A model generated the notes under the pieces. It was given only the letters and a program-made list of their open reading frames with translations, was not told the origin of the DNA and searched no databases. Positions 1 to 9,704 of a stretch of DNA of 64,000 nt are shown piece after piece; within the stretch, counting starts at the first letter, position 1; every line of letters begins with the position of its first letter. Origin of the DNA: Pseudomonas ekonensis (GTDB lineage: Bacteria > Pseudomonadota > Gammaproteobacteria > Pseudomonadales > Pseudomonadaceae); the NCBI RefSeq assembly GCF_019145435.1, contig NZ_JAHSTS010000003.1, positions 697,948-761,947 of the forward strand, read 5' to 3'. The translations under genes and the position numbers were made by a program.

Positions 1-609
1 CGTGCGGTCGTCCCACAGCGGCACGAGGGTGTTCCACAGCTCCTTGAGGCGCGGCACGTCGCGGTCGCGGATCGCCTGCTGGATCTCGCCGAAGCGCGCG
101 CCGTCCTCCAGGGCGTCCGCCCAGGCGTCGGCCACTTCCTGGAACAGTGCAGGAAGATCCGCCAGTTTCTGGGCGTAATGGGTCTTGCCTTCCAGGTCGA
201 TCACGGTGCTGCCGGAGGCCGGCGTCAGCGGGTTGGGGAAAGGTTTGGTTTCCAGGCCGAGCTTGTCGACATAGTGGTAGAACGCGGTGGACGACACCGG
301 GAAACGCATACCGCCCAGTTCCGCGACGATGCCGTCGGTGCCGTTGAACGCCTGGGAGCGCAGGCGGCCACCGAGCTTGGAGGCCTCGTAGACTACGGGC
401 TTGAGGCCCAGCTTCATCAGCTCGTACGCGGCCACCAGCCCGGCGATGCCGGCGCCGACGATCGCCACTTCCGCGCCGTGGTGCTGCTCGGGAATGCTGC
501 CCAGGCCGGCCGGGTGTTCGATCCAGTCGTCGAAGGCGAAGGGGAAGTCCGGGCCGAAGATGGTGACCGGTTTTTTACCGTCTGCAGGATGGCGATTGTT
601 CTTGTTCAT
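1..609 (-). CDS. davB: L-lysine 2-monooxygenase, N-terminal part (runs off window)
   Basis: Flavin amine-oxidase family. It oxidatively decarboxylates L-lysine to 5-aminovaleramide, the first step of the lysine to 5-aminovalerate route. The 203 visible codons begin at ATG 609 and carry a dinucleotide-binding motif (VAIVGAGIAGLVAAYE) near residue 49, then YEASKLGGRLRSQ and ELGGMRFP, the FAD-contacting segments of this family. The N-terminal extension MNKNNRHPADGKKP matches my memory of Pseudomonas DavB and separates it from generic amine oxidases. The C-terminal catalytic part and the expected partner davA lie to the left, outside the window. The Lrp-type gene upstream on the same strand is the likely regulator. 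The SD is weak (AAGGT). Confidence 0.85.
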   Translation of the reverse strand, partial: MNKNNRHPADGKKPVTIFGPDFPFAFDDWIEHPAGLGSIPEQHHGAEVAIVGAGIAGLVAAYELMKLGLKPVVYEASKLGGRLRSQAFNGTDGIVAELGGMRFPVSSTAFYHYVDKLGLETKPFPNPLTPASGSTVIDLEGKTHYAQKLADLPALFQEVADAWADALEDGARFGEIQQAIRDRDVPRLKELWNTLVPLWDDRT

Positions 610-830
610 GGCTGACCTTGCTGGCGACCCGACGCAGGATGCGCGTCTGAGTATAGGAAAAGATGCCGGCCATTCTAGGGAGCGCAGAACACGTTAATAA
701 GACGCAATGTGTCGTCGTTATGCCGTTTTATCAGTCGATATGACGATATATCTGTGCATAGTGACTAGTTCAGGAGCGAGCCTGGTCGCGAAGAGGCCCG
801 ACCGCACAACCAATATGCCGAACCCGGGGG
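610..830. promoter_or_regulatory. davB upstream region with AT-rich imperfect dyad
   Basis: A 221-bp gap between the Lrp-type regulator and davB. Around 695-750 it is unusually AT-rich for this genome and contains TCGTCGTTATG and, about 25 bases on, ATATGACGATA, an imperfect inverted pair of the kind Lrp/AsnC proteins bind. Near 770-805 there is a single degenerate REP-like arm (GGAGCGAGCCTGGTCGCGAAG). The assignment as operator is inference from position and symmetry only. Confidence 0.3.
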
Positions 831-1328
831 TCAAACCGGCTGCCCTCGGTCAATCTTGCTGCTCAGGATGATCGACGTGGTCGTCTTTTCCACCCCGTCC
901 ACGCTGCCGATCTGGTCGAGCAACTGATCCAGCTGCTCCGGCGAGTCGGTGCGCAGCCACGCCACATAATCGAATTCACCACTCACCGCACACAGTTGCT
1001 GCACCTGCGCCATGGCGCTGAGCCGGCGCAACACCTCTTTCCCGGAGCGGGGTTGCACGGTGATGCCCACGTACGCCTGCAATCCGCCGTCCACCACCCG
1101 CTGGCCCAGGCGCACGCCGTAACCGGTGATGACCTTGGCCTTTTCCAGCCGTGCCAGCCGTGACGTCACGGTGGTGCGGGCGATCCCCAATTGCCGCGCA
1201 AGCATCGCCACGCTCTCGCGGGCGTTGATTTGCAGGGCGGCGATCAGCTGACGGTCGATTTCGTCGAGCACGGGCGGGCGGATGTCAGGCAAAGGGCGTC
1301 TCCAGGGGCGCGGACGGATGGGCTGCAT
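831..1328 (-). CDS. Lrp/AsnC-family transcriptional regulator
   Basis: A 165-residue Lrp/AsnC protein. It has an N-terminal winged helix-turn-helix (DEIDRQLIAALQINARES, then LARQLGIARTTVTSRLARLE, about residues 22-65) and a C-terminal ligand-binding RAM domain from about residue 85. It is a cytoplasmic DNA-binding protein that normally responds to an amino acid. Its position directly upstream of davB on the same strand suggests control of lysine catabolism; that is inferred. The first about 14 residues (rich in Pro and Arg) look unlike the family, so the real start may be the in-frame TTG just before PDIRPP, giving about 151 residues. Confidence 0.85.
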   Translation of the reverse strand: MQPIRPRPWRRPLPDIRPPVLDEIDRQLIAALQINARESVAMLARQLGIARTTVTSRLARLEKAKVITGYGVRLGQRVVDGGLQAYVGITVQPRSGKEVLRRLSAMAQVQQLCAVSGEFDYVAWLRTDSPEQLDQLLDQIGSVDGVEKTTTSIILSSKIDRGQPV

Positions 1329-1680
1329 GTTACAGATTCAGGCGGGAGAGCGCTTACGGCCGACAATCGAAGGGTTTCTGGACTGTCTGGTTTATTTCTA
1401 TTGCGACACATTGCGGCGGGCAACCGTGTGCGCAGCGGCGAACGGGTGTGGGCCTGGGATCCGGGCAACCCGAACATCACCAAGCGCCCGCCGCCCGATG
1501 ACCTGCGTGTCGCCCAAGACCGGAAGGCAGTACATCCTGCTGGCGGCGGGCGGGGCGCGAATTTGGCGAAATGGGTGGAAGCTGGGCACTGTGTCGCCAG
1601 TGTATTGTTTTTTGTACCGCGGAGCGGTCAGGTTTTTCGGCCATGACGTTGTTCGCCTGGTAAAAATGTGATCAGGGTTG
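1329..1680. other. Gap upstream of rtcB2 leader; no gene recognised
   Basis: About 350 bases between the start of the Lrp-type regulator and the rtcB2 promoter. Open frames on both strands are short, overlap one another and have no family resemblance or convincing SD. No tRNA, repeat array or clear terminator was seen. The regulator's promoter must lie at the left end, but no good -35/-10 pair could be picked. Confidence 0.5.
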
Positions 1681-1709
1681 TTGCAAGGTGGCAATTACAC
1701 ACCTAACAT
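1681..1709 (+). promoter_or_regulatory. Sigma-70 promoter of the rtcB2-prfH leader
   Basis: -35 TTGCAA (1681-1686), a 17-base spacer and -10 TAACAT (1704-1709). Each hexamer matches the consensus at four or more positions and the spacing is optimal. Transcription would begin near 1716, giving a leader of about 170 nt before rtcB2. Many rtcB operons use sigma-54 with RtcR. I saw neither a GG-N10-GC element here nor an rtcR gene nearby. Confidence 0.6.
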
Positions 1710-1731
1710 GCCCGCCTTCTCTCACCCGACA

Positions 1732-1771
1732 GCAAAGGAGGTACATCATGCAACAGTTGATCACCCTTTGC
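1732..1771 (+). promoter_or_regulatory. Leader hairpin able to hide a perfect Shine-Dalgarno
   Basis: GCAAAG (1732-1737) pairs with CTTTGC (1766-1771). GGT (1740-1742) then pairs with ACC (1763-1765) and ATC (1745-1747) with GAT (1759-1761). The start codon of the mini-ORF is left in the loop. The 5' arm contains AAGGAGGT, complementary over 8 bases to the 16S anti-SD, and the 3' arm lies inside the mini-ORF. A translating ribosome would therefore open the hairpin. Pairing was done by eye; no folding energy was computed. Confidence 0.45.
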
Positions 1772-1789
1772 AGGTCGCGCCTGGCTTGA
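1748..1789 (+). CDS. 13-codon leader ORF of the rtcB2-prfH operon
   Basis: ATG 1748 to TGA 1787-1789 encodes MQQLITLCRSRLA. It is preceded at five bases by AAAGGAGGT, one of the strongest SD sequences in the window, on a leader with a good promoter upstream. The peptide resembles no known family. It could be a translated regulatory ORF rather than a functional peptide, because its codons form the 3' arm of a hairpin covering its own SD. It is too short to support by composition; the SD is the main evidence. Confidence 0.4.
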   Translation: MQQLITLCRSRLA

Positions 1790-1798
1790 ACGCATTCG

Positions 1799-1839
1799 CC
1801 GCTACTCGTTAGCGGTACAGCAACGCCCGGCCTCTGGCC
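1799..1839 (+). promoter_or_regulatory. Two small hairpins in the rtcB2 leader
   Basis: CCGCTA (1799-1804), loop CTCGT, TAGCGG (1810-1815) is a perfect 6-bp stem. GGCC (1829-1832), loop TCT, GGCC (1836-1839) is a second, shorter one. Both lie between the leader ORF and rtcB2 and no U-run follows the first, so they are not typical terminators. A run of five T (1856-1860) follows the second stem at some distance. Confidence 0.35.
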
Positions 1840-1884
1840 TGCCAATCCGAACATCTTTTTGTTTCAACCCATCAGGATTGGACT

Positions 1885-3021
1885 ATGGGCACTTGCATTC
1901 GCAATTTGTCCGACGGCGCCGTATTGGTCGCCGCGGACGACACCTGGATCGAAGGAAAAGCGATCCAACAACTCGAAACCACCGCTCGCCTAGGGGGCAT
2001 GCATCGGGTGGCCGGCATGCCGGACCTGCATCCGGGGCGTGGCTATCCGGTCGGCGCGGCATTCTTTTCCGTGGGGCGTTTGTACCCGACGCTGGTCGGC
2101 AATGACATCGGCTGTGGCATGGCGCTGTGGCGCACGGACATCCCGACCGCCAAGCTGCATCTGGACAAGCTGGAGAAACGCCTTGGCAACCTCGACCTGC
2201 CGCTCGACGAGACGTGGCAGGAAGCCGTCGCCAGCTTCGGTTTGCCTGCCACGGGGCACGAGCGTTCTCTAGGCACCATTGGTGGTGGTAACCACTTCGC
2301 CGAGTTGCAGCAACTCGATGAAGGCTACGACGATGCGGCCCTGGCAGCCTTGGGCATCGAGCGCAAACACCTGCTGTTGCTGGTGCACAGCGGCTCGCGT
2401 GGTTTGGGCGAGGCGATCTTGCGTGAGCAGGTCGACCTGTTCGGTCATCACGGACTGGAGGCGGGCAGCGAGGCCAGCACTCATTACCTGAGCCGGCACA
2501 ACGGCGCGCTGCGTTTTGCCGAAGCCAACCGTCAGTTGATTGCCCGGCGCATGCTCGACCGCTTGCGTGCCGATGGCGATGTACTGCTCGACATCAACCA
2601 CAACCTGGTGTCGCCAGCGCAGGTCGACGGGCTCGATGGCTGGCTGCATCGCAAAGGCGCCACACCGTCGGATCAGGGGGCGGTGGTGATCCCTGGTTCG
2701 CGCGGCGACTACAGCTACTTGGTACAGCCGATCGCCGACGAGCGCAGCCTGTTGTCCCTGGCCCATGGCGCCGGACGCAAATGGATGCGCAGCGAGTGCA
2801 AGGACCGCCTCGCCTCGCGCTACAGCGTCGAGCAACTGAGTCGTACGGCACTAGGCAGCCGCGTGATCTGCGCCGACCGGGCGCTGATCTACGAGGAAGC
2901 GCCGGAGGCCTACAAGGCTATCGACTCGGTGGTGGGTGCCTTGCGTGAAGCGGGGTTGGTTCGCGTGCTGGCACGACTGAAACCGGTGCTCACCTACAAG
3001 ACGCGCGGAGGGTGCTGCTGA
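1885..3021 (+). CDS. rtcB2: RNA ligase RtcB2 (RtcB family)
   Basis: GTP- and Mn-dependent ligase joining RNA 3'-phosphate or 2',3'-cyclic phosphate to 5'-OH ends. The 378 residues carry the whole RtcB active site: D74 and C77 in NDIGCGM, H137 in GGGNH, H168 in VHSGSRG, H239 in INHN as metal ligands, HRKGA about 255-259, and H294 in AHGAGRKW as the guanylated histidine. Its length, shorter than housekeeping RtcB, and its coupling to prfH mark it as the RtcB2 branch. Published work links RtcB2 with PrfH to repair of ribosomes cut in the 16S decoding centre by ribotoxins. The start has SD AGGA seven bases upstream. It overlaps prfH by one base (TGATG). Confidence 0.88.
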   Translation: MGTCIRNLSDGAVLVAADDTWIEGKAIQQLETTARLGGMHRVAGMPDLHPGRGYPVGAAFFSVGRLYPTLVGNDIGCGMALWRTDIPTAKLHLDKLEKRLGNLDLPLDETWQEAVASFGLPATGHERSLGTIGGGNHFAELQQLDEGYDDAALAALGIERKHLLLLVHSGSRGLGEAILREQVDLFGHHGLEAGSEASTHYLSRHNGALRFAEANRQLIARRMLDRLRADGDVLLDINHNLVSPAQVDGLDGWLHRKGATPSDQGAVVIPGSRGDYSYLVQPIADERSLLSLAHGAGRKWMRSECKDRLASRYSVEQLSRTALGSRVICADRALIYEEAPEAYKAIDSVVGALREAGLVRVLARLKPVLTYKTRGGCC

Positions 3022-3641
3022 TGATCCTGCTGCAACTCTCGGCGGCTCAGGGGCCGGAAGAATGTGCCCTGGCAGTGGCCAAGGCATTGCTCAGGCTGCA
3101 GGCCGAAGCGGATGCCCAGGCCGTGGCGGTACGGATAGTCGAAGAAGAGCCGGGGCCGCGGCGCGGTACCTTGCGCTCGGTGTTGCTGGCACTGGATGGC
3201 GAGCAGGCCGAGCGCCTGGCGGATCACTGGACGGGCTCGCTGCAATGGACGTGCAACAGTCCGTACCGGCCGGGGCATGCGCGCAAGAACTGGTTCTTTG
3301 GGGGCGCACGGTTTGCGCCGCCGGCACCGGAATTGGCGAGCGAGATCCACTTCGAGACCTTGCGTTCGTCCGGGCCGGGTGGTCAGCATGTCAACACCAC
3401 CGACTCGGCAGTGCGCGCCACGCACCTGGCCAGCGGCGTCAGCGTCAAGGTACAGAGCGAGCGTAGCCAGCACGCCAACAAACGCTTGGCGCTGCTGCTC
3501 ATCGGTCAACGCCTGGCGCAACAGGCAGAGCAGGTCGACAGCGAACTGCGCGCGGAGCGGCGGTTGTTCCATCACCGCATCGAGCGTGGCAATCCACGTC
3601 GGGTGTTTCGTGGCGAACGCTTCGAGCCGGCTGACGAGTAG
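3021..3641 (+). CDS. prfH: Peptide chain release factor homologue PrfH
   Basis: A 206-residue class-I release-factor homologue with the catalytic GGQ (residues 120-122, [17 protein letters not shown]) that triggers peptidyl-tRNA hydrolysis. It lacks the codon-reading domain of RF1/RF2. The conserved [12 protein letters not shown] (about 83-94) is a PrfH-type feature. The start is ATG 3021, immediately on the rtcB2 stop, with SD GGAGGG nine bases upstream; an upstream GTG (3012) is less likely. The known role of the family is to recognise a ribosome stalled by damage in the decoding centre and release its peptide, so that RtcB2 can reseal the 16S rRNA. Confidence 0.88.
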   Translation: MILLQLSAAQGPEECALAVAKALLRLQAEADAQAVAVRIVEEEPGPRRGTLRSVLLALDGEQAERLADHWTGSLQWTCNSPYRPGHARKNWFFGGARFAPPAPELASEIHFETLRSSGPGGQHVNTTDSAVRATHLASGVSVKVQSERSQHANKRLALLLIGQRLAQQAEQVDSELRAERRLFHHRIERGNPRRVFRGERFEPADE

Positions 3642-3677
3642 ATTGTGTGCGAATAGTCGTCGAGCAAAAGTCAGGCC

Positions 3678-3701
3678 GGGCGGCGTAGGCGACGCCGGCC
3701 C
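3678..3701 (+). terminator. Bulged GC hairpin after prfH
   Basis: GGGCGGCGT (3678-3686), loop AGGCG, ACGCCGGCCC (3692-3701) pairs with one bulged G. There is no U-run, so if it ends transcription it is not a canonical intrinsic terminator. Confidence 0.25.
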
Positions 3702-3794
3702 CACAAAAACGGATGAGGAAAGGACCCGGCTCGCACTCGGGTTTACGAGTTGCAAAGGAGCATTCCGTATCTGAGGCGATTCCGCCAAAAACGC

Positions 3795-3821
3795 AAAAGC
3801 CGCGCATTCGCGCGGCTTTTT
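3795..3821. terminator. Intrinsic terminator downstream of tRNA-Ile2 (usable both ways)
   Basis: AAAAGCCGCGC, loop ATT, GCGCGGCTTTTT is a GC-rich stem flanked by A and T runs. It lies 6 bases beyond the CCA end of the minus-strand tRNA and can also stop transcription coming from prfH. Confidence 0.8.
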
Positions 3822-3827
3822 GATGTC

Positions 3828-3904
3828 TGGTGGGCCCACACGGACTCGAACCGTGGACCAAAGGATTATGAGTCCTCTGCTCTAACCGACTGAGCTATAG
3901 GCCC
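3828..3904 (-). tRNA. ileX: tRNA-Ile2 (anticodon CAU, lysidine type)
   Basis: A 77-nt gene with encoded CCA. Read on the minus strand it begins GGGCCTATAGCTCAG and ends GGGCCCACCA. The anticodon loop is CTCATAA with anticodon CAU, and the T-loop is GGTTCGAACC. CAU could mean elongator Met or Ile2. The acceptor stem has C4-G69 and C5-G68, the pairs used by TilS to recognise tRNA-Ile2, whereas E. coli elongator Met has U-A and A-U there. Its position beside the rpoD region also resembles E. coli ileX, as I recall it. Confidence 0.82.
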
Positions 3905-3919
3905 TCAGTAGGCGGCGGA

Positions 3920-6900
3920 TTATAGCGACGGTTTGGCGGCTGTGCTATCCGAAAAATCCGATACGGCGATGCGCAGAAACGTGGCGGCGAACTCTTCGGG
4001 CGGCAAGGGCAGGCTGACGATGTAGCCCTGGATCTGTTCGCAGCCTTCGGCGGCGAGGAACTGCTCCTGGGCCTGGGACTCCACGCCTTCGGCGATCACG
4101 GTGAACTGCATGCTGCGGCCCAGGGCGATGATGGCGCGGACGATGGCTGCGTCGTGCGGGTCGTCGGGCAGGCCGCGGACGAAGGACTGGTCGATCTTGA
4201 GGATGTCCAGCGGCAGGCGCTTGAGGTAACTGAGCGAGGAATAGCCGGTGCCGAAGTCGTCGATGGCCAGTTGCACGCCCAGGCGCTTGAGCTGGTGCAG
4301 CACCGCGAGAGCCTCTTCGGCCTGGCTCATGATGAAGTTTTCGGTGATCTCCAACTGCAAAAGGTCCGGCCTGAGGCGGTTGTCCTTGAGCAGTTGCTCG
4401 ATGCGGCCCAGCAGGTTCGGCTGGCGCAGCTGGGCGCCGGCGAGGTTGACCGACAGCGGTCCGAGGCTTTCGTAGATTTGGTTCCACTCGAACATCTGCC
4501 GGCAGGCGGTCTCCAGCACCCAGTCGCCGATCTGCAGGATCATGCCGTTCTCTTCGGCCAGCGGAATGAAATGCTCCGGCGGCACCTCGCCGAAGTTGGG
4601 GTGGCGCCAGCGGATCAGGGCTTCGGCGCCGACCAGGCGGTGGTCGTCGAGGCTGATTTTCGGCTGGTAGTAGAGGTACAGCTCATCGCGCTCGATGGCC
4701 CGGCGCAGTTCGTGCTCCAGGGCCACGCGTTCGCTGGCCTGGGCGGTGAGGTCGCGGGTGTAGCTTTCGACGCGGTTGCGGCCCTTGGCCTTGGAGCGGT
4801 ACATCGCCGCGTCGGCGTTCTTGACCAGCGTGGCCACGTCGCAACCGTCCCGAGGGTAGAGGCTGGTGCCGATGCTGGCGCTGATGAAGAACTCGTGCTC
4901 GCCGGCCTGGAACGGCGCGCTGAAGCAGTGCAGCAGCTTGTTGGCGATGTGGTCGGCGTCGCTGGCCTGCTGCAGGCCGGGCAACAGGATGATGAACTCG
5001 TCGCCGCCCAGGCGGGCGACGGTGTCGATGTCGCGCAGCTGTTCCTTCAGGCGCACGGCGATGCCCTTGAGCAGCAGGTCGCCGACCGGGTGGCCGAGGC
5101 TGTCGTTGATGTGTTTGAAGCGGTCGAGGTCCAGGAACAGCACCGCGCCCTGGCCGCCGTCTTCTTGTTGGCTGTTCAGTGCCATGAGCAACCGGTTTTC
5201 GAACAGGGTGCGGTTCGGCAGGCCGGTGAGGGGGTCGTGGTGGGCCTGGTAGTCGAGCTTGGCCTGGGCGTGCTTGAGGCTGGAGATGTCGGCGAACACC
5301 GCGACGAAGTGGGTGATGGAGCGGTCGCGGTTGCGCACGGCGCTGATGGTCAGCCAGCTGGGGTAGAGTTCGCCGTTCTTGCGCCGGTTGGAGATTTCGC
5401 CCTGCCAGTGGCCTTCGTCGGTCAACTGGTGCCACATGGCGGCATAGAAGGCGCTGTCGTGCAGGCCCGACGCCAGCAAGCGAGGGGTGTGGCCCAGGGC
5501 CTCGCTTTCGCTGTAGCCGGTGATTTCGGTGAAGGCGCGGTTGACGGCGCTGATGTGCTGCTGGGTGTCGGTGATCAGCACGCCTTCGGCGGTGCTTTCG
5601 AACACCGTGGCCGCCTGCTGCAGTTTCTCCTGCATCAGGTGCCGTTCGGTGATGTCCCGGGCGATGGTCAGCATGCAGTCGTCCTCGCCGATCGGCAGCG
5701 GGCGGCTGGAGACCTCGCAGAGCCGGATCTGCCCGTCGCTGCGGCGGATGTGGCAGCTGAAGTCGCGCACGTAGCCGTCGCGGTGCAGCAGGTCGAGCAT
5801 CTGCTTGCGTTCGTTGAGGTTGACCCAGATCCCGAGATCCAGCGCCGAGCGATCCACCGACATGGCGCTGTTGTAGCCGGTGATGCGGCTGAAGCCTTCG
5901 TTGACCTCCAGCAGCAGACCGTCGCTCTGGCGCGACAGGAGCAGGCCGTCCGGCGAGGCATGGAACGCCTTGGCGAACTTTTCCTCGGAGGTCTGCAGCT
6001 GTTGCTGGGTTTCCTTGAGCTGGGAGATGTCGCGCACCACCACCACCAGGGCCGGCGTGGTGTCCAGGTCGAACGGTTCGGCGGAGATCAGGCCGGTGAA
6101 CAGTTGGCCGTTGCTGCGCCGAAAGGGCATCTCCAGGTTGCGGATGCTGCCGGCCTGCAGGCGTTGCAGCAGGCCGGGGCCGACGCCGGGAATGCCCCAG
6201 ATGTTGAGTTCGGTGGCGGTCTGGCCGATCACCTCTTCGGCCTTCAGCCCGATCTGCTCTTCGAAGGCTTCGTTGACCTCCAGCAGGCAGCCGTCGGACA
6301 GCCGGGCGATGACCAGGATGTCCGGGCACTGCTGGAACACCGAGGCGAATTTCTGTTCCGACAGCCGCAGCGCTTCTTCCGTGCGCTTGGCTTCGCTGAT
6401 GTCGATCATCAGGCCGCGCATCACCGGCTCGTGGCCGTGTTCGATCAGGCTGACGATGTCGCGGACCCACAGGCAGCGGCCGTCGGCGGTGATCACCCGG
6501 TAGTCCAGGCTGTGGTCGCGCCCGGCCTGCACCTCGTGGTCGCAGAAGGTCTGGGCCCGGGTCAGGTCCGCCGGGTGGATGATGTTGCGCCAGAAGCCGG
6601 GGATCAGCCAGTGGGAGAGCGGATAACCGAGCAGATCCTCGGCGTGGGGCGAGACGTAGCTGTAGGTGAAATCGCTGATCCGCGCTTCCCAGGCGATGGC
6701 CGACAGGCTCTCCACCAGGCCCCGGTAGTGGTACTCGCTGCTGCGCAGCTCCTGTTCGAGATCGATACGCCGGGCGATCTCCGAACTCAGGCGGCGGTTG
6801 ATGCGGATCACCACCGCCAGCACGCTGAACAGCAACAGCAGGCCCGGCAGGCCGTATATCAGAAGATCCGACCAGAATGTCCGGTGATCGAGGACGTTGC

Positions 6901-7666
6901 CGACCCAATGCTCCTGGATACTGCTGATTTCCTCCGGAGACATGTCGGCGAGCACCTTGTCCAGGATGGTCACCAGCATCTTGTTGTCCCGGGGGACGGC
7001 CATCGCCAGCTGGTAGCGGTAGGGTGTCTCGCCGCTGACGTACAGGCCGTCGAGCTTGAGTTGGCGCAGGCTCCAGACGCTGGAGGCGAGGTCGCCGACC
7101 ACGGCGTCCACCTCGTCGGTGGCCAGGGCCTGGAGCGCCGAACTGACGTTGGGCATGGCCACCAGGTTCAGGTCGGGGTGGTGGGTGCGCAGCAATTCAT
7201 GGGGTGCGTAGTTTTCCACCACGGCGATTTTCAGGCCGTACAGATCGTCCAGTTTGCGCGGCTGCGGGCCACCGACGTGGGCGAGGATGACGATCGGGAA
7301 GTCCAGGTACGGACGGGTGAACGCCAGGTAGGTCTGGCGCTCCGGGGTGGACATGATGCCCGGCAGCAGGTCCAGGCTGCCCTGTTTCGCTTGCTCCAGC
7401 ACCACCGTCCAGCTCACCGGCTCTATGGGCGTGAGCTTGATTGCCAGGCGCTGGCGGATCACGTCGATGTAGTCCGCCGCCAGGCCCTGGTAGCGGTTCT
7501 GGTCGTCCCGGAACTCGAAGGGCGGCCACGAGGCGTCCACGCCCAGGCGCAAGTCCGGGTGAGCCGCCAGCCAGGCACGTTCTTCGTCGGTCAGAGTCAG
7601 CGCGCCAGCCGTTGCGGTCCAGGTGATCAGCGACAGCAAAAAAAGCACGGTCGGCAGTCTGGGCAT
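3920..7666 (-). CDS. rmcA: Dual GGDEF/EAL c-di-GMP enzyme with periplasmic sensor (RmcA-like)
   Basis: 1248 residues from ATG 7666. Order: signal peptide (1-21), periplasmic SBP_bac_3 domain (about 35-257), membrane helix (about 268-288), four PAS domains (about 310-800), GGDEF and EAL. GGDEF is intact (887-891) with an I-site RDID at 877-880. The EAL motif is intact (1015-1017), with DDFGTGYSS and EGVES further on. Both diguanylate cyclase and phosphodiesterase activities are therefore possible. The architecture, length and place next to rpoD match P. aeruginosa RmcA (PA0575), a redox-responsive regulator of c-di-GMP and biofilm growth. An ATG-less upstream extension to 7759 is Pro-rich and was left out because the signal peptide starts at 7666. 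Confidence 0.88.
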   Translation of the reverse strand: MPRLPTVLFLLSLITWTATAGALTLTDEERAWLAAHPDLRLGVDASWPPFEFRDDQNRYQGLAADYIDVIRQRLAIKLTPIEPVSWTVVLEQAKQGSLDLLPGIMSTPERQTYLAFTRPYLDFPIVILAHVGGPQPRKLDDLYGLKIAVVENYAPHELLRTHHPDLNLVAMPNVSSALQALATDEVDAVVGDLASSVWSLRQLKLDGLYVSGETPYRYQLAMAVPRDNKMLVTILDKVLADMSPEEISSIQEHWVGNVLDHRTFWSDLLIYGLPGLLLLFSVLAVVIRINRRLSSEIARRIDLEQELRSSEYHYRGLVESLSAIAWEARISDFTYSYVSPHAEDLLGYPLSHWLIPGFWRNIIHPADLTRAQTFCDHEVQAGRDHSLDYRVITADGRCLWVRDIVSLIEHGHEPVMRGLMIDISEAKRTEEALRLSEQKFASVFQQCPDILVIARLSDGCLLEVNEAFEEQIGLKAEEVIGQTATELNIWGIPGVGPGLLQRLQAGSIRNLEMPFRRSNGQLFTGLISAEPFDLDTTPALVVVVRDISQLKETQQQLQTSEEKFAKAFHASPDGLLLSRQSDGLLLEVNEGFSRITGYNSAMSVDRSALDLGIWVNLNERKQMLDLLHRDGYVRDFSCHIRRSDGQIRLCEVSSRPLPIGEDDCMLTIARDITERHLMQEKLQQAATVFESTAEGVLITDTQQHISAVNRAFTEITGYSESEALGHTPRLLASGLHDSAFYAAMWHQLTDEGHWQGEISNRRKNGELYPSWLTISAVRNRDRSITHFVAVFADISSLKHAQAKLDYQAHHDPLTGLPNRTLFENRLLMALNSQQEDGGQGAVLFLDLDRFKHINDSLGHPVGDLLLKGIAVRLKEQLRDIDTVARLGGDEFIILLPGLQQASDADHIANKLLHCFSAPFQAGEHEFFISASIGTSLYPRDGCDVATLVKNADAAMYRSKAKGRNRVESYTRDLTAQASERVALEHELRRAIERDELYLYYQPKISLDDHRLVGAEALIRWRHPNFGEVPPEHFIPLAEENGMILQIGDWVLETACRQMFEWNQIYESLGPLSVNLAGAQLRQPNLLGRIEQLLKDNRLRPDLLQLEITENFIMSQAEEALAVLHQLKRLGVQLAIDDFGTGYSSLSYLKRLPLDILKIDQSFVRGLPDDPHDAAIVRAIIALGRSMQFTVIAEGVESQAQEQFLAAEGCEQIQGYIVSLPLPPEEFAATFLRIAVSDFSDSTAAKPSL

Positions 7667-7750
7667 AACGGTCTCGTTATGGCACGGGGGAATGTTTCGA
7701 GTGTAGACGGGCTGCGCGGGGGGAGGGAGGGGCGGGGGATTTAATCTGCC

Positions 7751-7782
7751 GCAAAACAAAACCCCCGGCCTGGGCCGGGGGT
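7751..7782 (-). terminator. rpoD terminator
   Basis: Read on the minus strand: CCCCCGGCC, loop CA, GGCCGGGGG, then TTTTGTTTTG. The stem is 9 bp and perfect, beginning just past the rpoD stop codon. Confidence 0.9.
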
Positions 7783-7789
7783 TCTGGTG

Positions 7790-9637
<1,848 letters not shown>

Positions 9638-9704
9638 AACACCCTATCCACTGAAGGTCTTGGCGGGCAAAAAACAAGCCGAGGATTATACCTGAGCTAT
9701 GACC

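Noticed and set aside
1191-1694. Overlapping short frames on both strands between the Lrp-type regulator and rtcB2
   Set aside because: No SD, no family resemblance and mutual overlap; the region reads as intergenic.
1560-1720. Sigma-54 promoter with RtcR control for rtcB2
   Set aside because: No TGGCAC-N5-TTGC element with correct spacing and no rtcR gene nearby; a sigma-70 promoter fits better.
3828-3904. Elongator tRNA-Met reading of the CAU tRNA
   Set aside because: C4-G69 and C5-G68 in the acceptor stem are tRNA-Ile2/TilS features, unlike the U-A and A-U pairs of E. coli elongator tRNA-Met.
4154-7744. Nearly 1200-codon open frame antisense to the RmcA-like gene, and similar long antisense frames over rpoD, dnaG, spoVR, prkA, agtS and lptD
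   Set aside because: High-GC codon use leaves long open frames opposite real genes. The translations are runs of Ala, Val, Gln and His without family motifs or SDs, while the opposite strand has full, recognisable domains.
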